64,000 nucleotides of DNA from Lepus europaeus (taxonomy: Eukaryota; Chordata; Mammalia; Lagomorpha; Leporidae), in contig NC_084829.1 of assembly GCF_033115175.1 (NCBI RefSeq), positions 15,264,496 to 15,328,495 of the forward strand, written 5' to 3'. Made by a program: the position numbers and the translations under genes. Below the pieces are notes generated by a model. The model had not been told where the DNA came from, searched no databases, and saw only the letters and a list, made by a program, of their open reading frames with translations. Positions within the stretch are counted from its first letter, which is position 1. Each line of letters starts with the position of its first letter. Shown in pieces: positions 36,148 through 49,302 of this stretch.

Positions 36148-36475
36148 GCTTTTTTTTTGACAGGCAGAGTGGACAGTGAGAGACAGAGAGAAAAGTCTTC
36201 CTTTACCAGTGGTTCACCCTCCAATGGCCGCCGTGGCCGGTGCGCTGCAGCCGGCGCATTGCACTGATCCGAAGGCAGGAGCCAGGTGCTTCTCCTGGTC
36301 TCCCATGGGGTGCAGGGCCCAAGCACTTGGGCCATCCTCCACTGCACTCCCAGGCCATAGCAGAGAGCTGGCCTGGAAGAGGGGCAACCGGGACAGAATC
36401 GGTGCCCGACCGGGACTAGAACCCGGTGAGCCGGTGCCGCAGGCAGAGGATTAGCCTGTTGAGCCACGGCGCTGG
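36148..36475 (-). repeat. C-SINE (GC-rich subtype) with target duplication
   Basis: Reverse copy from ttttttgacaggcagagtgg to ccacggcgctggcc. Flanks TTTCCTGAGGCTT and TTTCCTGTGGCTT are near identical. Confidence 0.92.
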
Positions 36476-37570
36476 CCTTTCCTGTGGCTTTAACCCTTAG
36501 TCACGGCGAGCACCGAGAAAAGGAAAACCAGAATCGGCCAGACAGCGCTCACCACTGTGCACCCGGCACCGGCACCGGTCAGGGTTCTGTCGACGTTTGC
36601 TAGCGCTCATCACTCTGCAGCGCCTGGGGCATGAGGGCAGGACAGGCCTCAGAGCTCTGCGCCCGCACAGCCCAGGCTGTGACAGCGGAGGCCCCACAGC
36701 ACAGCCGACTTCACCGTGGGGAGCTGCCCTAACCAGGCTCTCTGAGGGGCGAGGGAGGGACTCGATACAAGGTCATTTTCTGTTGCCAGCTTTGACAATG
36801 GGGAAGCCGCGAGGCAGGGTAGGCATGTGGCATCTGGCAGCTGAGAGTGGCCCCAGATGGCAGCCACGAGGGCATGGGCTCTGTGAGGCCCTGGGCCGAG
36901 AAGTCCGTCCCTCAGGGCCTGCACTAGTGACTACAGACGGAGCTGACAACCTGTGTGAGGGGCACGAGATGGATGAACATTTTTCAAAACTGCATCAAGC
37001 TCATCTCAGGAACACCTTCAAGCTTCTCGACAAACTAAGCTTTGTTACGAAGCCGGCAGGAAGCAGGGGGAGCTGTGTGGTGGAGGGAGCCAGGCCCGTC
37101 TCTGCCAACAGTGAGGGCAACCTCTTCAAGCCGAAGTGTGAAGAGAATGACAAGGACTTACACAGGGCTAAACATTCTAGTAATCTCCAAAACCCTAAAA
37201 TACATAAATGGATTATACTTTTTTCATTCAAGGCAGATAAAAATAAGAATAAACCTCTACATTGGTAACTGATGTATTTTTAATCAGATGTCTTTATACT
37301 GAGTTAGAGAATTCTGTGATACTAAAATACACATGATAAGAAAGACCTATGAAATTTGTACATCCTTAAACGGATTTCTAAATGTAAACGAGCATCTTAG
37401 CAGGCTGTGAAGTCACATGACCACTGTAAGGCCATGCTAAATTCTGTCACTGTGACAAAATTTTAAAAATTGGGACTTCCTAATTTTCCTATGCTTCTAA
37501 TTATTTGAACTTATTTAGAAGAGTGTTTTCTTTTTCTTAAAGCATTTTAACTATTTTATGGGTCGGGAAA

Positions 37571-37604
37571 AGAGTGAGTGAGTGTGTGAGTGTGAGAGAG
37601 AGAG

Positions 37605-37635
<31 letters not shown>
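37571..37635. repeat. (GT/GA)n simple repeat
   Basis: Compound run of GAGT, GA and about a dozen GT units. Confidence 0.9.
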
Positions 37636-37636
<1 letters not shown>

Positions 37637-37900
37637 CCATTCATTCACTGAAGGACATCTGGGTTGTTTACAACTTCTGGCTACTATAAATAAAGTCTGT
37701 ACAAATGTTTGTTTATGAGTTCCTGCCTGAAAACAAATCACTTCTCTGTGATAAATGTCCAAGAGTGCCACTGTTGAGTCCTCGGGTAATATTACTGTTC
37801 AGTTCTGAAGAGGCTGACCACACTGCTTTGCAGAGTGGCCATTCCACATACACCCCACGGTCAGCGTGTGAGCGGGTCAGTTCTCTGCACCCAGGCAGCA
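37636..37900 (-). repeat. Old L1 ORF2 fragment, reverse
   Basis: aaggacatctgggttgttta, then ctttgcagagtggccattcc and acataccacc-type landmarks are the complement of the L1 ORF2 3' end. Confidence 0.65.
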
Positions 37901-39208
37901 CTCGGCGGGGCCTACTAATTGCACAGCAGACTGCCTCCTTCCTCCTCCCTTCCTCAGAACAGGCACGTTGTGCAGTGTCTGTGATAATGCCCGTTTCAAA
38001 CAGTACTGGAGACTGCTTCCACTTCCCTTCCTGGTCTACTTTTCTCTACATCTGGGTTTAGTAAAACATATTTAACTTCAGAAAAACTTTAATCTGAAAC
38101 TGAGAACTTGTTAGACAACAAAATATACAGGATTTCCTTCCAACTTGAAGACCCATCTCTCTGCAGCTTTACCACTTCACAGTTACCTTAAATTAGCTTT
38201 CACAATAAGGCATGTTCATGTGCTTTGTATCTTCCCGACCTCCTGCCTCTACCTTAACAAATGGATAAACTGTCTCAGATTTGGACCACAAAAATACCTT
38301 CAAGTAATATTTTCCAAGAATAGGAACTTTTTAAGCTGTAGTTTTAAAATATCAACTTCTGTGCCGTTTACTTCTGTAGCTTCCCCAAGTTTTATAATCC
38401 AGCCTTCATCCATAACTGGCTTCCAAGAGACATAATTATCTTACAGCATATAGTATTTCTTTGAGTACTCTGAAGTAGTTCAGAGCCCTTGCTCCTCAAA
38501 ACTGGTACTTGGAGAATTCTGTGTACACTAAAGCTAATACATTTTTAAAAGAAAGTCAAGTGACTTTTTACAGAAGGTTTCTTTACCCTCCCTCCAGCAT
38601 ACACGCCTCCCTACACACATTTATCAAGCATCAACCACACTAATTTCTCCTATATGCAGCTAAGAAAGGCTAAGCCTTACCTAAAGCACTGTGGTTTAGA
38701 AGAGTGGCAGGATCCAGACCTTCAGCAGGAGTAACGTTTACACAACAAAGAATGCACAGCAACTCCCAGCTGAGGCCCTAGGAGCAGCGAAGGAAGGGCT
38801 GTTTCCGAATCCCTGTCACAGGAAACACGGTTCTGGTATATGCGTTTCCATCAACTACCCTGAAGTATCTGGAGTATTAGCCAAACACAGGCTGCAGACA
38901 CACAGTGTATATGAGAAGCTTTGCCAAAAATAGTCAGAGGATGCTCCATGTACCTCAGCTGCTATGGGCGGGATGCAGCATTTCTGCTGACTTCTGATGG
39001 CTCCAGGGCTGTGCACGCCTTGGGTCTGGGCAAACCATCGGCCCTGCAGACCTTAGAGGTCCCATCGGTAAAAGAAGGGGGCTGGATGACGCAAACAAGG
39101 TCATTTCCAGTTCCTGATTCTGTTTTTACTTTAGGTTGGGACAGGAAGGAGTAATCCCAAATCCTGTTTGTTTTTTAGTAAACAGGTAACAGATTAGCAT
39201 TAAGGAAT

Positions 39209-39342
39209 TTAAGACCATGACAATTCAAGAGAATAAGATTTAATTAGTAACAAAAACGTGAGCATATATTTCGGATTAAGACCATGACATTTCAAGAGAA
39301 TTAGATTTAATTAGTAACAAAAACGTGAGCATATATTTTTGC
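39209..39342. repeat. 67-bp tandem duplication
   Basis: Two copies with period 67, sharing aagaccatgaca and ttaattagtaacaaaaacg, about 95 percent identical. Confidence 0.85.
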
Positions 39343-39574
39343 ATTCATTTCCCTGGTAATTTCATTGCTTAAAGAATGAGTGGAAGTGAACAGTTTTAAG
39401 ATTAATGAGAAGTGAGAAGCAGCCTCACTCTTTGGTGGGAGGCTTTGTCACCTGTTCACAGTTCGTGAGCTCAAAGTGGGAGCTTAACAGGAAGCTTGGG
39501 GGCTTGTACCAAGAAGGCTGTACTCCCTGCAGGGGACCAATAGGCAAGTCAGTGGATAAAAGGATTTGGATTGA

Positions 39575-39868
39575 AAGAAGGCAAGCATTGCAGCACAGCG
39601 GATTAAGCCTCTGCCTGTGATGGCCCCATTCCACATCTGAGTGCTGGGTTGAGTCCTGGCTGCTCCACTTTCAATCTAGCTTCCTGCTAATGCATCCTGG
39701 GAGGTGGGAGTAGCTCAAGTGCTTGGGCCCCTGCCACCCACATGGGAGACTCACATGGAGTTTCTGGCTCATGGCTTTGGCCTGGGCCAGACCCAGCTGT
39801 TGTGGGCATTTGGGGAGTCCTCTCTGTCTCTGCCTTTCAAGTAGATGAAAGTAAGTCTTTTTAAAAAT
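39575..39868 (+). repeat. C-SINE, diverged
   Basis: gcaagcattgcagcacagcg head to ctttcaagtagatgaaag tail. Confidence 0.8.
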
Positions 39869-40196
39869 GTTTTTAAAGATTTTATTCCTTATTTGAAAGG
39901 CAGAGTTACAGAGAGGGAAAGGGAGAGACACAGAGAGATCTTCTATTCACTGGTTCACTTGCCAAATAGCCACAATGGCCAGGGCTGAACCAGACCAAAG
40001 ACAGGAGCCAGGAGCTTCATCTGGGTCTCCCAAGTAGGTACGGGGGTGCAAGCACTTGAGTCATCTTCTGCTGTTTTCCCATGCACATCAGTAGCGAGCT
40101 GGATGGGAAGTGGAACAGCAGACTTGAACCGGCACCTGTTATAGTATGCTGCGCTAGAGGTGGAGGCTTAACCCACTAAGTCACAGGGCCAGCCCT
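39869..40196 (-). repeat. C-SINE
   Basis: Starts ttttaaagattttattcctt and ends cacagggccagccc; inserted at the A-rich tail of the previous copy, head to head with it. Confidence 0.87.
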
Positions 40197-40384
40197 GAAA
40201 ATAAGTATTTTGTAAAAGGGTGGTTCTATTCTATCCAAAAACTATTCTGAGATATGTAGACAAAATATGTTTACCAAAACAACATAACCAAGAGTCTGTC
40301 ATGTACTCCATTCTTCAATGGTCCCAACCCCATTCCCTCGCCTCATCTCCCTTCCCCCATACTCCTTTTTTGGTAATATTTAAA

Positions 40385-40660
40385 AAAAACTTTTCTAAAG
40401 ACTTATTTATTTGATAGTCAGAGTTATACAGATAGAGACAAATAGATCTTCTATCTTTTGATTCACTCCCCAGATGGCCACAATGGCCAGGGCTGAACCA
40501 AGCCAAAGCCAGGAGCCAGGAGCTTCTTCTGGGTCTCCCAGGCGGCTGGCAGGGGCCCAAGTACTTGAGCCATCTTTTGCTGCTCTTCCTAGGCCATTAG
40601 CAGGATCAGCAGTGGAAAAGCAGGGGCACAAATTGGCCCCAATATAGGGTGCATGCCACA
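40385..40660 (-). repeat. C-SINE fragment
   Basis: aaagacttatttatttgata, ttcactccccagatggccac; weaker at the head end. Confidence 0.8.
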
Positions 40661-40849
40661 ACATTAAAACTCTAGGTTAATAGCTTTGTGTTCCAGATAT
40701 TCAGACAACAACCACATTTCACAGAATTTTAAAGCCATATCTGATACCTTCTTGATTTTAACCTACAGTATTGGCCTATTCATTAACAATAACTTGGGAA
40801 AGAACTGGGACAAGCTTAGATCACTACAAATTTCGATATTTTGATTTTT

Positions 40850-41183
40850 TTAACAGGCAGAGTTAGACAGTGAGAGAGAGAGAGAGACAGAGAGTTATAG
40901 ACAGTGGGAGAAAGAGAGAAAGGTCTTCCCTCCGTTGGTTCACTCCCCTAATGGCCGCTATGGCCGGCGCTGCGCCGATCCGAAGCCAGGAGCCAGGTGC
41001 TTCCTCCTGGTCTCCCATGCAGGTGCAGGGAACAAGCGCTTGAGCCATCCTCCACTGCCCTCCCGGGCCACAGCAGAGAGCTGGACTGGAAGAGGGGCAA
41101 CCGGGACTAGTACCCGGGATTAGAACCCGGGGTGCCGGCACCGCAGGCGAAGGATTAGCCAAGAGAGCCACGGCACCTGCCCA
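40850..41183 (-). repeat. C-SINE (GC-rich subtype)
   Basis: tttttaacaggcagagttag to ccacggcacctgccc, with aatggccgctatggccggcg. Confidence 0.9.
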
Positions 41184-41858
41184 AATTCCATTTTTTTAAA
41201 TGCTGCATGAAAGACTGTAGAAAAAGTGTGAACCAACTGCTGTGTCTCTGGGTGAAAATGGGTCTCAGACATAGAAGGCCATAGGTTTTCCACATGTAGC
41301 AGCACCAGCATCACCTAGAGGGCTATGGGTCAAAGAACGCACATTGTTAACCAAGGTGAGGCCCAGGCCAGCCCTGGGACCAGACTCGGAGGACACTGCA
41401 CTGGATGAACTATACGTCTGTATACCCAGTATGCAAATATTTATAGAGTGGGAAAAAAAATAAAATGGGATGCTAGCACAATTCATGGAAATGACAAAAA
41501 TATCATCTTCTTAACTCTTCAAAACACCTGTGAAATCATCCAAAAAGGAAAAGTTCTAGCAGCCACTAAAATGCATAACCATAAACTGCCACCTGCTTTG
41601 GTCAGCCCCGCTGTAGTCAGCTCTGTGGCAGGCATGAGCCCAGGGTGCAAGCACTCCAACCCCCATTCTCCGGCACCCACTACCGCCCCTCCCCTGACTC
41701 AGGACCTCACCAGCAGGGTTCTTGTCCTCTCTGTTTCCAGACACACCTTAGGAAGTCTCTCACTCTGCCTCCATTCAGACATGCATGTATAAAATCACAC
41801 TTCTATTTAAAACTAACAGACAAACTCTAGCAAATACAAACTTTGAGAAGGGAAGAAA

Positions 41859-41877
41859 ACACACACACACACACACA
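41859..41877. repeat. (CA)n microsatellite
   Basis: About nine CA units. Confidence 0.9.
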
Positions 41878-42544
41878 GCCAGCATGGAAAACAGGGTGTG
41901 CTGACAGAGGCTGAGAGATGTGCAAACTTGTAGCACCTATGCCCAAAACATGTGCCAAACACCTTAGTGAATAACTGATTTAAAATTACACATGTTCCAG
42001 AAATTAACACAACAAATGAAATTATTACCTGTCAGAGTCTGACAGAGATACTGAAATTATTTCACACTCTCAAAGACCATGGGGTATGAAAAAGGATGGA
42101 AAGCTGTTCAGATTTTCCTAGTGATTCTGAAATCAGAAGTTCATCATATATTAAGAACAACACATTTTATAATAGGGAGCATAGCCTTGTCAGATATTAG
42201 AACTCCTTTGTAAGACAATAATTTTAACACTGTACAAAACAGAGAGAGATGGCGAGATCCCTGAAGTGAATCATCTCCTGAACCGGCATAATGAAGCATG
42301 AGCCACAGACAGATGAGCAAATAAAGAATTCTGTAGCAACACTACTGTGACAACTATTCGGCCATTTAGAAAGTCAATTCACAAGCATTAAGAGTTGAAT
42401 GCAAAAACGGAAATAGGACAAAAGAAAACAAATTAAACCAAATTGAATCTTTCAACTCAGGGATCTTACATGCTATTGAAGAGATCAGCAAATATTGACA
42501 GATTCTATGTAACATGAACACTAAATACTCAATACTCTGTTGTC
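41878..42544. other. AT-rich DTNBP1 intron, nothing recognised
   Basis: No open frame or repeat signature that I can support. Confidence 0.5.
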
Positions 42545-42856
42545 ATAAGATTTATTTTATTTATTTGAAAGGCAGAAAGAGAGAGAGAGAGAGAAAGGGA
42601 GAGAGGGAGGGAGGGACAAAGACAGAGATCTTCCATCTGCTGGTTCACACCCCAAATGGCTGCAACAGGAGCCAAGATCTCCATCAGGATCTCCCACGTG
42701 GGTGGCAGGGGCCTCATCCACTGCTTTCCCAGGCACATTAGCAGGGAACTGGATCAGCAGTGAAATAGCCAGGCCTTGAACCAGAGCACTCGGATAATGG
42801 GATTCTGGATTTGCAGGCAGTGGCTTAACCTGCTGCACCATAATGCCAGCTCCTCA
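42545..42856 (-). repeat. C-SINE with (GA)n expansion
   Basis: tttattttatttatttgaaa, a long GAGA run, ccatctgctggttcacaccc, ending aatgccagctcc. Confidence 0.87.
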
Positions 42857-42859
42857 ATA

Positions 42860-43500
42860 TCTTTTTTTTTTTTTTCATTTACCTGAAAGGCAGAATGAGA
42901 AAGAGAGAAAGAGAGAGAGAGAGAGAGAGTCCATTGTTGGCTCCCCAAATACCTGCAACAGCTCTAGGGCTGGGCCAGCTTGGAGCCAGGAGCCAGGAGC
43001 TCCCACTCCACAAGGGTGGGAGGGATCCAAAAACTTGAGCCAGGTGGCTGGTGTTGTGGTGTAAGCCAGCATCCCATATGGGTGTTGGTGCCTGTCCTGG
43101 CTGCTCTACTTCTGGTCCAGCTGCCTGTTAGTGGCCTAAGAAAGGCAGCAGAGGATGGTCCAAGTGTTTGAGCCCCTGCTGCCCATGTGGGAGACCTGGA
43201 TGAAGCTTCTGGATCTTAGATTCAGCCTGGCCCAGGCCTGGCCGCTGAGACCATCTGGTGAGTGGACCAGTGGATGGAATCTCTCTGTTTCTCCCCCTCT
43301 CTGTAGCTCTTCACATAAATAAATAAAATTTTAAAAAACAAACAAAAAAACCTTGAGCCATCACCTGCTGCCTTCCAAGGTGTGCATCGGCAGGAAGCCA
43401 GATCAGAAGAGGAGCAGCTGGAACTTGAACGAGCTCTCCAATATGGCATACAAGTGGTGGTTTAACCCACTGCCACACAAAACCTGCCCCAAATACTCCT
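42860..43500 (-). repeat. C-SINE split by a younger SINE
   Basis: Reverse copy with left part 42860-43042 and right part from about 43347. The break is filled by a plus-oriented SINE, and the broken sequence AAACTTGAGCCA is duplicated on either side. Confidence 0.8.
43043..43346 (+). repeat. C-SINE nested in an older SINE
   Basis: ggtggctggtgttgtggtgt head, aaataaataaaattttaaaa tail; target duplication aaacttgagcca / aaaccttgagcca. Confidence 0.85.
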
Positions 43501-43844
43501 GAATATTTTTTAAAAATACAATCAAAAGGGAAATGCATATTAAGAAAACAGTTGCCACCAAGTGGCAAAAGACTAATATTTCTACTAAAGTAGGAAGCAA
43601 AACAAAACTCTAGGGAAAAAAAATAAGACTCCCAATAGAATCATTTCAATAGAAAAAAATGGACAATTCAGAGAAGGAAAAAAACCGTTCAGTCCTGTGT
43701 ATTATTAAAAATGAAGTCATAGTTTTGGTCTATTATATAGTACCTATATAACTATATCTACTATGTATATCTAACACAGTATCACATACTGGCCAACATA
43801 TGACACTAGCAAGAGGGAGGTGAAATAAGCATAAGCAATAAGAC

Positions 43845-43884
43845 GACTCTGCCTTTCAAATAAATGAATACATTAAAAAAAAAG
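43845..43884 (+). repeat. C-SINE tail fragment
   Basis: Only the gcctttcaaataaatgaat end and A run remain. Confidence 0.55.
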
Positions 43885-44956
43885 GGCAAGTTCGCACCAT
43901 GGGTGAAAACCCACCTAGATCCCACTTCTGAAACTATATCTTAAGGATACAATCGAAAGGACTAGAAAGGAGCTATGTGCGTAAATAAATTCGTCTGTAT
44001 TAAATGACATGTCCACATGGAGAAATCACGCAGCCTCCACACCTGCTCGGTACTTTCTGTTCCTAAATTCTATATTTAAACAAACAAAAAGCAAAGTTCT
44101 TCTTATGTCTTAACATTTGGAAGGAGGAGGGCATTGTCTGCCAACAGGATACATGTGGGCACAACAGGCAAAACACCGTGCACCTGAGGGTCCGGCTTCA
44201 GTGTGTTGTGGGGATGTATCCCAGTCAAGCAATTCTGTGTCTGTGGCAAAAGTGACTCAGATTGGCTGCTGTTTTATAAAAGCACCTTGAGCCATATCCA
44301 CAAACCTAACGCCATACGCTTATGTAGAGAGATGTGGAACAGATCGGGGAACAGGAGGGAGGGCAGTACCAGGACATCTGAATATAAATATACATCATTC
44401 ATTTAAAAACAAAGACAAATGCCTGGGGAAGAGTGATCGAGCATGATCCAGAAGAGGTTTTGTGATTTGTTTTTTCAATCGTGAGAGAAAAACATTTGAG
44501 ATCTAAAGTTCATCATTTGTTACTCAAACTTGTATTTCAGTGTCTTATCCATGCGAGCACTAGCGACCATGTGACAACTGTAAATTAATTTTGACAGCAA
44601 CCTCTCACTTCAGAATGGAGAAACACGCATCAGAGGATTTCTCAAGAATCTGATGAGAAACAAGACGCAGCCGTAAATACACCACTCACAATTTTATGCT
44701 AAGCCCCCAAGTCTGAGGGCTTGTAATACGAGCATTTCTACCACGGAAACAAAAAGGACTTTCTTCTTTTTAAAGAGGACCTGAAATACCAAATTCCAGA
44801 CTCTGATGCCCTCAGCACCTTGGTCCCACCCTCTCAGAGATGGCTCTCCGGTGCCAAGCTGCATTATCCATTTTTTTTGCCCCCAGCATTTTATACTCAG
44901 CTTGCTGTGGACCAAGACCAAACCCTGAAAAGTTTTAACAAGTTAAGAGGCTTTCA
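43885..44956. other. DTNBP1 intron, nothing recognised
   Basis: AT-rich intron with no supported feature. Confidence 0.5.
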
Positions 44957-45292
44957 GGGGTGGGTGTCCTGGTGTGATGGTTAAGCCCACTGCTTGGGAT
45001 GCCCGCATTCCATGTTGGAACATCGGTTCCCAGTCGCTCTGTTTCTGATACAGTTTCCTGTTCGAGTGCCTAGGAAAGCAGCAGATGACGGCTCAAGTAC
45101 TCGGGTCCCTGCCACCCACTTGGGAGACCTGACAGTTTCTGGCTCCTGGCTTTGGCGTGGCCCAGATCTGGGTATCGTGGGCATTTGGAGAATGAACCAG
45201 CAGATGGGAAATTTCTGCCCTTCCCCGCCCCCCCCCACCCCCCCACTTCTGCCTTTCAAGTAAAGAAATAAATTTTTTAAAGCACCCTTTAA
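44957..45292 (+). repeat. C-SINE, diverged
   Basis: ggtgggtgtcctggtgtgat head, ctttcaagtaaagaaataaa tail, with a C-rich interruption (about 45226-45245). Confidence 0.8.
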
Positions 45293-46095
45293 AAAAAATC
45301 CTTTTAACTCTTCAGAGCCAAGATTCAATTTTTTTTTTTTTTTGGTTCCGTATCCCAGGGACACCTGTATTTCAACAGGACACTTTAGAATCCAAACACA
45401 CTGCAAGCTTTGGAAACGAAGCTAGAGAGACAAATCGTTTTACTCTGTTTGGGCAAGGGCTCCTCTGGTCCCTGGCCAGTCCCACTTCCCCTGCAGACCT
45501 GCTCCTGTGTGAGGGTGAGCCAACCTAACTACAGACACCTTGGGCCCCACGATCCTTTGTGGAACTCCAGGAAATCAAATTCATGCCTAAGACCTCACAC
45601 AATGACCCTCAACGTTAATTAGGATCATGCAGGTGTTCTACGTCTTTGGACTTCATCACTGAGAACACTAAAACAGTCACCTTTAGAGAGGTTTCAACTC
45701 GCTGTCTAGATTTCAAATTAAGTAAACCAAAAATTACAATCTGGGACCATGGGTCTCAAAACCTTTCGAGTTTGAAATCTTCCTCACCATTTATTGAGAA
45801 AATGTGTGATATCAAAACTAGCACTTCAATTTAATCTCCCACAACATGTACACACGTTGCCTGTATCTGCAACACACAACAGTCACCACGTAGGACAGGA
45901 AGCTCAACAGGCTTTGGAGCACAGGCTCCTATTTATCAATGTCCTCCTGGCTCCAGGTGAAACCGGTCCGTCTCTACATGGTCAGTGACAGTGCTCAGAT
46001 GGAAAGCTGATCCTGTTGGAAACCTCTTTATTTCCACAAATAGTTTAGAAACGGGGAGTTATCACCTACAATTACCAGCTGCTGTCAGGTTTATC

Positions 46096-46585
46096 ATCAA
46101 TGAGTGACAGGAATACACCAGCATTCAGAAGGCTGGGTTTATCAATGAGTGACAGGAATACACCAGCATTCAGAAGGCTGGGTTTATCAATGAGTGACAG
46201 GAATACACCAGCATTCAGAAGGCTGGGTTTATCAATGAGTGACAGGAATACACCAGCATTCAGAAGGCTGGGTTTATCAATGAGTGACAGGAATACATCA
46301 GCATTCAGAAGGCTGGGTTTATCAATGAGTGACAGGAATACATCAGCATTCAGAAGGCTGGGTTTATCAATGAGTGACAGGAATACATCAGCATTCAGAA
46401 GGCTGGGTTTATCAATGAGTGACAGGAATACACCAGCATTCAGAAGGCTGGGTTTATCAACGAGTGACAGGAATACACCAGCATTCAGAAGGCTGGGTTT
46501 ATCAATGAGTGACAGGAATACACCAGCATTCAGAAGGCTGGGTTTATCAATGAGTGACAGGAATACATTACCATTCAGAAGGCTG
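46096..46585. repeat. 45-bp minisatellite, 11 copies
   Basis: Exact 45-bp period from 46096 (46096, 46141 ... 46501, then 46546, which diverges at its 3' end). Unit starts ATCAATGAGTGACAGGAATA. Copies 5-7 share ACATCAGC where most have ACACCAGC; copy 9 has ATCAACG. As 45 is a multiple of 3, the plus strand is open for over 250 codons by chance (15-residue repeat). No start context, splice site or family supports a gene. Confidence 0.96.
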
Positions 46586-46920
46586 CCTCTGCCTCTCCCT
46601 TTTCCACCTCTTTGTCTCTTCTCACTGCCAGCTGCCTGTGGAGAGACAGGAGCTGTGCCCCCCAGGCAGGGGGGTGATAAGGCTGCAGGGATGGCAAGAG
46701 GTAGCCCTCAAGTGGAGCTGCCCCATGGGGGTGGCCTGGGCACAAGTGTGAGTGCTGCGCTGCCCTGGCGACACGTTCTGAGCTCTCCCACGTTGGGACA
46801 CGTTCCTTCTCAGACAGAGAAGAGTCTGCCACGCTCGCTTTCCTCTAACACTTCCCGGTTAACTGTTGTGTGAATGTAGGGGAAATGGGTAGAGAGAGAT
46901 GATTTGGAAGAACAGAACAG

Positions 46921-46944
46921 TGTGTGTGTGTGTGTGTGTGCGCG
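46921..46944. repeat. (GT)n microsatellite
   Basis: About ten GT units then GCGCGC. Confidence 0.9.
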
Positions 46945-47744
46945 CGGCTGCCCTGGTGGGAGCCTCTGCAGGGGCTTTTGGCCCACAAGAGGCCATCAGT
47001 GCTGAGCAGACAGAGGGACCACAATGTGTTCAGAGATGACTTTACCCTCCCTCCTGCTCTTCCTGTCTTTTTGTGGGCAGCGAAAAATTTTAAGAGGAAT
47101 TTTATTTTATTTATTTTTTTGCTGACATACTATGAGGAAAAACAAAATTGACACCATACAAATAACTTTATAAAATGCCATTCACATCAGATTTTATGAG
47201 ATTTACAGCATTCCGTGCATGTCAGTGGTTGTATAAGGAGGCAAAAAACATGATGCCAACCCTTAGTATTAGTTTATGTACACACGGTAAGAAACAAAAC
47301 AAATAAAGGGTTTCCATGAACTTAATGCAAAAACAGGGCAAAACTACTTAACCTAGGAAGCTGTAAAAACAACCTGGAAAGGACCTGGCGAAGCTGGAAT
47401 AGACACCAGACGTCAGGGTCATGGGGATGAGCTTTCTGCACCAGCGCAAACGTCCGTCAAGACCACGCCCCGTGTCTGGGGAGAACTTTTCTAAGAACAG
47501 CTGAGAAACCAACCCACTATTCAGGAAGCACCCTATGAAGCTGCCTTCCCAGCACGGCCAGCAGCCTGCATCCCGGGCCCCGGGGGTGCCCTGGCTCTGA
47601 GATGGGGGCTCCGCTCTGTGTCCCTGCTCACTGCTTCCTTCCCTGGCAAATGTGGAAGAGCCAGCCTCTTTTCCTTCCACACTCCGTGCAACTGGTGCAC
47701 CTTCCCTGCTGCCCCAGGCCTGCCCTTCTCCCCACGGGACACTA

Positions 47745-47835
47745 GGTTCCTCGGGGGCAGATGCTGTGTCTTTCAGCTTGGCAGCTCTCGTGACAGTCAC
47801 AGAGCTGGCACTCAGCACAAGTCTGACAAATGTAC
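47745..47835 (+). repeat. L2/MIR-type 3' fragment
   Basis: ggggcagatgctgtgtcttt and gagctggcactcagcacaag resemble the 3' end of ancient L2/MIR repeats. Confidence 0.45.
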
Positions 47836-49302
47836 TCGCAACAACCACAAAATGATGACTGTGCAGGAAATGCCAATGGTAAGAGCAGGGGACAGCACGG
47901 TGGCTGGCCTTCAACTGGCCACTTGGTGGCAGAGTTGCTGAGGGCGGTCACCGCGGGCCAGATGTCTGAGGTACAGTGAAGCGCACGGCCATTCAGGACA
48001 CAGCAGCAACGTGGCCAGGATGTGCTGAAATCCCACAGCGCAGCCATCAAGGCTACCCGTGGAAGCAGGGCACAGGGGCAGGCAGTGGCCACGACGTCAC
48101 AGTGGCTTGCAGGGTCGGTGCAGTGCACATCCCCAAACACCTGCACTCAACGAGATCCATTTCAGCGCCAAAGTCTGGGGAACTGTTGGCAGAGAAACTC
48201 CTAACATTAAAAATAGCCTTCTAAAAATAACAAATCACCCTCCGATGATAAATAAGCCTCTGAATCACTCTCTAAAATTCATATTCACAAAAATGACTCC
48301 ATGAACCTCTCCTCAGGGTTGACAACAAAGTCAGAGTAGGCAAAGACTGAAGGGCCACAGAGGATATTTCTGGAAAACAGCACACAGCCTGTAAGAGGCC
48401 CCGTGTTTCTGTCAACACAGGCCAGGCAGCCCAGAGCCTCCCTCCTGTACCCAGTTAAACGGCAGCAATGCCTACACAGATGCCTGTGTGTGGCGAGAAA
48501 GGATAACTCAGAAGCTGAGCTACCATTCCTAAAAGACTGACTGTGCTCTGAAAACCGCGACGGGGCAGGGGCCTGTCCGCGAGCTCCCCACGGACCGGAG
48601 ACCACCCACCAACCCAATGCAGAGTGAGCTGCTTCCTTGGGGAGCTTCGTGATCTTCCGCTATTCTTGGCACAAAGCAGGAACTCAGAGTGACTGCAAAA
48701 TGTGTTAATTAATGATTGCAAGAGAGGAGTGACAAGGCACAACGCTCAGGAAAGACCTGCTCAGGAAAGTTTAGTCTGTGCCCGACAGACTCTTTGTCTG
48801 TCACACTGAGTCTTCCTGTGCCATCATGAGTGGAAGAGGAGGGCACCTGCTGACCCCCTGAGAGACCCCTAGCCTGAAAAGCAAGTAAAACACATCGAGT
48901 TTACTTTCTGAGACGGTCTGTAATGCCTTAGAAACATTGCCTGTTCAGCAGACACACAAGGTCCTAGATAAAGATGAAGCATTTTGAAGGCGTTAGATCA
49001 TAAACTTCCTACTATGCAGGGTGGTGGCAAACATATGTGTATTATCTGTCCTGTTTCACACTCAGAGAGCAGGACCCACCACATCCCAGAGGCGATGCGT
49101 GAGGAGCAACACTGTGGCATAAAGGGTGCCAGGACATCACTTCTACCTCTTGTGCAAAGGGGTTCACAACAGTGCTCTTGGCAACGGACAACCTTGCCAT
49201 CTCTAAACCGTGCTAAACCCACGGGGATCCCTTAGACACAGACTCGAAGGTCTGAAAGATGATTCCTCAGTCCAAGGCTGAAGGAATTCCAGAAAACAAC
49301 AG
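47836..49302. other. DTNBP1 intron, nothing firm recognised
   Basis: Possible MIR remnant near 48640-48720 (cttggcacaaagcaggaact); otherwise no support for any feature. Confidence 0.45.

Noticed and set aside
46096..46585. Direct repeats resembling a CRISPR array
   Set aside because: Units abut with no spacers, and the context is mammalian intron.
46100..46873. 257-codon open frame with a 15-residue repeat
   Set aside because: It is the in-frame reading of a 45-bp minisatellite; no promoter, splice or family evidence.
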